In this document: piece by piece, positions 61,126-64,000 of the stretch
Layout of the letters: every line of letters starts with the position of its first letter
Numbering within the stretch: the first letter of the stretch is position 1
Origin: Caprella mutica
Lineage: Eukaryota > Arthropoda > Malacostraca > Amphipoda > Caprellidae
NCBI GenBank assembly: GCA_947561585.1
Contig: CANNZV010000266.1
Coordinates: 547,597-611,596, forward strand
Reading direction: 5' to 3'
Length of the DNA stretch: 64,000 nt
Program-made: the position numbers and the translations under genes
Notes under the pieces: generated by a model
Databases searched by the model: none
Told to the model about the DNA's origin: nothing
Seen by the model: only the letters and a program-made list of their open reading frames with translations

Positions 61126-64000
61126 TGGTGATAAAATGATCACCCATATCACATTATTTACTACACCAAGATTTACAGAGTACTTTGAATTCTACCGATC
61201 TGATAATTAATTGTTATAAATAAATACATTACAAATTACAACAGAAAATAAAATATCTTACAATTGCATAACGTATCTAAATCGTATTGATTTTTTATGA
61301 CAAATTTCGTTACGGCAGTAAACTGGCAGTTAGCCAGTATGCCTACATTTAAAATGGAAATAAATCATCCATTTTTATTTTATTGATAAACTTTTTCTAA
61401 TATTTTTTATTTTTACATTTTACCCGTGGATCATAATATGCTCAATATGGTAAAATATATATATAATATACAAATTCATTTGACTAACCAAAATGATCAT
61501 TTTCAACTTCTTATTATTTGATTAAATGTAGAGTAATAAACGATACCTATAAAAACAAATAACATTTGAAAGACCATTTCATTCGTACGTAATATTTTGG
61601 TAGAGTTCTCCTTGCACGAAATGAAGACCATTTGAGTGGTTTTAAATTACTGTCATCTTCAGAGAGACACTCCACAGTGTTCTGTGGCTGCAATTTCTTT
61701 ATATTCTATACAATTTTATATATTTGTAATAATGGTCATTGAATTAAACTGATGAAATTGAAAGTTTTGTTCAGAAGTTATTTAGAAAAATGAAAACCTT
61801 ATTTTAAGCATATTTTTAAAATTATTTTGACTACAATTCTTTAAAGTTAAACTCTTCTAACTATAGTTATTTCTTACCTTACTTCAACTTTATATTATAA
61901 TGAAACCAACCCTGCCACGACTCCCAACAACAAAACTTGACAGAGATCTACCTACAGCGTCAATCAACCGAAACGTAAGCTTTCAGGAGAGACTGAAACA
62001 TATCTACCATCAGGGCACCTCGCTCTAGAAGGATGTGTCACTTAGACCAGCGACACATCCTACTATTACAAAAGTCAGTGCGGTACTGCTTTCTTATTGG
62101 AGCCTAATTTGCAGGAGTGGTTTTATTTCTCCCATATCATCTCTCACATTCCATCTGGGTTTTGGTAGGGAGATGCGTTCCTAGCCGCCTTGCCAGCTGT
62201 CACCACTACACGCTACAGATAAATGAGCTTTGGATGTAATACCTACACAGTGTATTCTAAGTACATGTAGGCGAGCTTTAGGCAAACCTATTCCTTTGAC
62301 ACATTCGTTATTTTTATTCCCTAAATTAAAGTAGAGACTGCTAAACTTCAGATAAAAACACACCTGTACAATTATAAATTATAAATCAAAGTTGTATAAG
62401 GATTTAAATCGTGATCACATGCCACTAATCTCATTAAAAACTACATTTACAATTAATGTACTCAATTTTTATATATATATATATATGATATAGAAAAAAA
62501 AACTTAAAAGTATCATTTCATACTATTTTCTATTGGTGATTATCAACTATAATCCATATTACATTCCATATTACGGTTACATATTAGGTGCAATACGTAT
62601 GTGTAATGTGTACGTCATACATAGCCCATCCTGATGAGCTATATCTTCTGATATATTGCGACAGTATCTCTAATAATAACTTGAGCAATAGTTTCCATAT
62701 TCTTAGCACATTCCTGCAGCAATAAGTAGTCGATACTCCTGAATAGAGCTGTCACTGGTATAGGACGACTATTGAAGATATGGGGTATCGAGATGAATAC
62801 CATTGCACGTAGAGAAGCAGTGTGATATTGGATGCAGCAACTCTAGAAACATTAAACTTATCTCTCTCACGTGAAGTATTGTTACTGATATCTTAAAGCA
62901 ATTACCTTTATTAATATACATCAATCATTGTTCAAGCGTCAGTCTTCCAGTAATAATCAAAACAAAAGCACCATCTATTATGTTGCATTTGAACCTATAG
63001 TTATAGCATGGATTCAAATAATAACCAATAAACATCTTGAGTACTGTTTTTGAGTTTTCAATATTTTCTATTTTCAATTATAGAGGCAAACCGTGCATTC
63101 CACCAACCTGATAATTAAATAAAGAATGAGGCATTAACTTCAAAAGTTTTCTTTATCAACACCTGACGTGAAAAATACTCTTTAATTATGAACAAACGAT
63201 ATAGATTTAATTGCTCTAATAAAAAGATGATGAAGAAAGCTATTAAATCAAATTTAGCTACTAAAACGGATAGAAAAATCTTTATAACATCAATAGTGAA
63301 AATAGCTAAGATATTCTGATTGGTTGGTAGACGATCCTTTTATTGATGACTAACTAATATCAGGTTATACTTATTTGGAGCAACTCCTTTTCTGAGTAGA
63401 TTCATTTCGTCTTCAGAATCAACTTAGGAAATCATTTGATGAGATGCTTTTGGTGTTACCCCGGGCTGAAGAATAATAGAGGCGTTTATTTGTGTCTCAG
63501 ATTAGAAAATACAACCCGAGGAAATGATGAAAAGATGAGGGATTTATTACAATTCCATATAGTTTATTGGGACTTACATGGATACAACTTTGATATGAAA
63601 AAATCAGGTACAAAATATTTCCCCTCTCCATCACAGTTTAAACAGTAGCTGTACCATTTAAATTAATAGATAAAATTAATTCATTGATGTTGAAAACTCT
63701 TAGAAAATGAAATCAATCTATTTTTAAACCATAAAAAACATATACAAATTTATTAATCTTATTTCAATTTGCGATAATTTGAGAGAACTAATGAGTTTCA
63801 TGATTGTCTCAACTGCAACAATTTGCCTGATAAGCCAACCCAATCATCTCACGGATATAATTTCCTCCCTAGGCCCATATCCAGCACTGATTTGTCCACT
63901 AATAGCCCAATTGTCCCAAAGTTGTCCCATTTGGTCATGACGTATAATAGGCCTAGTGAGAGAATATTATTCGCTGCCATGAGCGATAAACTCCAGCCAT
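61126..64000. other. No gene recognised
   Basis: Mostly AT-rich. 61890-62270 is GC-richer and contains a hairpin, GGATGTGTC (62031) to GACACATCC (62052). An AT dinucleotide run lies at 62467-62485. The last 200 bp are also GC-richer, but no frame is convincing. Confidence 0.4.

Noticed and set aside
1..64000. tRNA, rRNA or endogenous viral sequences
   Set aside because: No cloverleaf with matching A and B boxes, no rRNA core motif, and no viral domain could be recognised on reading.

Overview
This is an AT-rich eukaryotic intergenic (or intronic) window, most likely from an arthropod and probably an insect. I base that on the transposon types (several mariner-like families, a CGGBP1-like hAT, a Penelope-like reverse transcriptase scrap), on a gene fragment of a family I know from arthropods and other metazoans, and on one exon-like block with spliceosomal borders. 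The order cannot be fixed from sequence alone; a hemipteran-type genome is only an impression. No intact host gene, rRNA, tRNA or CRISPR is visible.

The window is a mosaic of mobile elements and minisatellites. 0.8-2.6 kb: decayed mariner pieces with a long foldback. 4.2-5.4 kb: 14-bp and 11-bp arrays. 6.5-7.8 kb and 25.7-27.0 kb: two near-identical mariner copies with different lesions. 11.1-18.0 kb: five minisatellites (units 12, 19, 11, about 21 and 31 bp), a non-autonomous hAT and a dispersed repeat. 18.0-18.6 kb: a Penelope-like scrap joined to a mariner 5' end. 19.8-22.4 kb: a DD41D mariner with a second mariner nested inside its N-terminal coding region. 28.1-29.5 kb: a foldback element with minisatellite arms and a perfect 9-bp target duplication. 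34.4-37.2 kb: a complete hAT with an 8-bp target duplication. 38.7-46.0 kb: arrays of 24, 20, 15 and 27 bp. 47.1-48.4 kb: another mariner with matching ends. 49.2-53.6 kb: a 4.4-kb array of 21-bp units with internal segmental duplications. 55.0-56.6 kb: a Tc1-like element rearranged head to head. 57.0-59.3 kb: a conserved-gene fragment split by a second foldback. 59.3-64 kb: little recognisable.

A palindromic miniature element of about 215 bp recurs at least eight or nine times. The most unusual signal is the foldback pair (28053-29464 and 57571-59182). They share terminal bases and 9-bp target duplications but carry unrelated minisatellite units in their arms, and both contain the same roughly 480-bp block in opposite orientation. 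Only two non-repeat coding candidates stand out, both on the minus strand: a short secreted, dibasic/amidation-type peptide precursor (48515-48781) and a 132-bp exon-like block (53772-53903).
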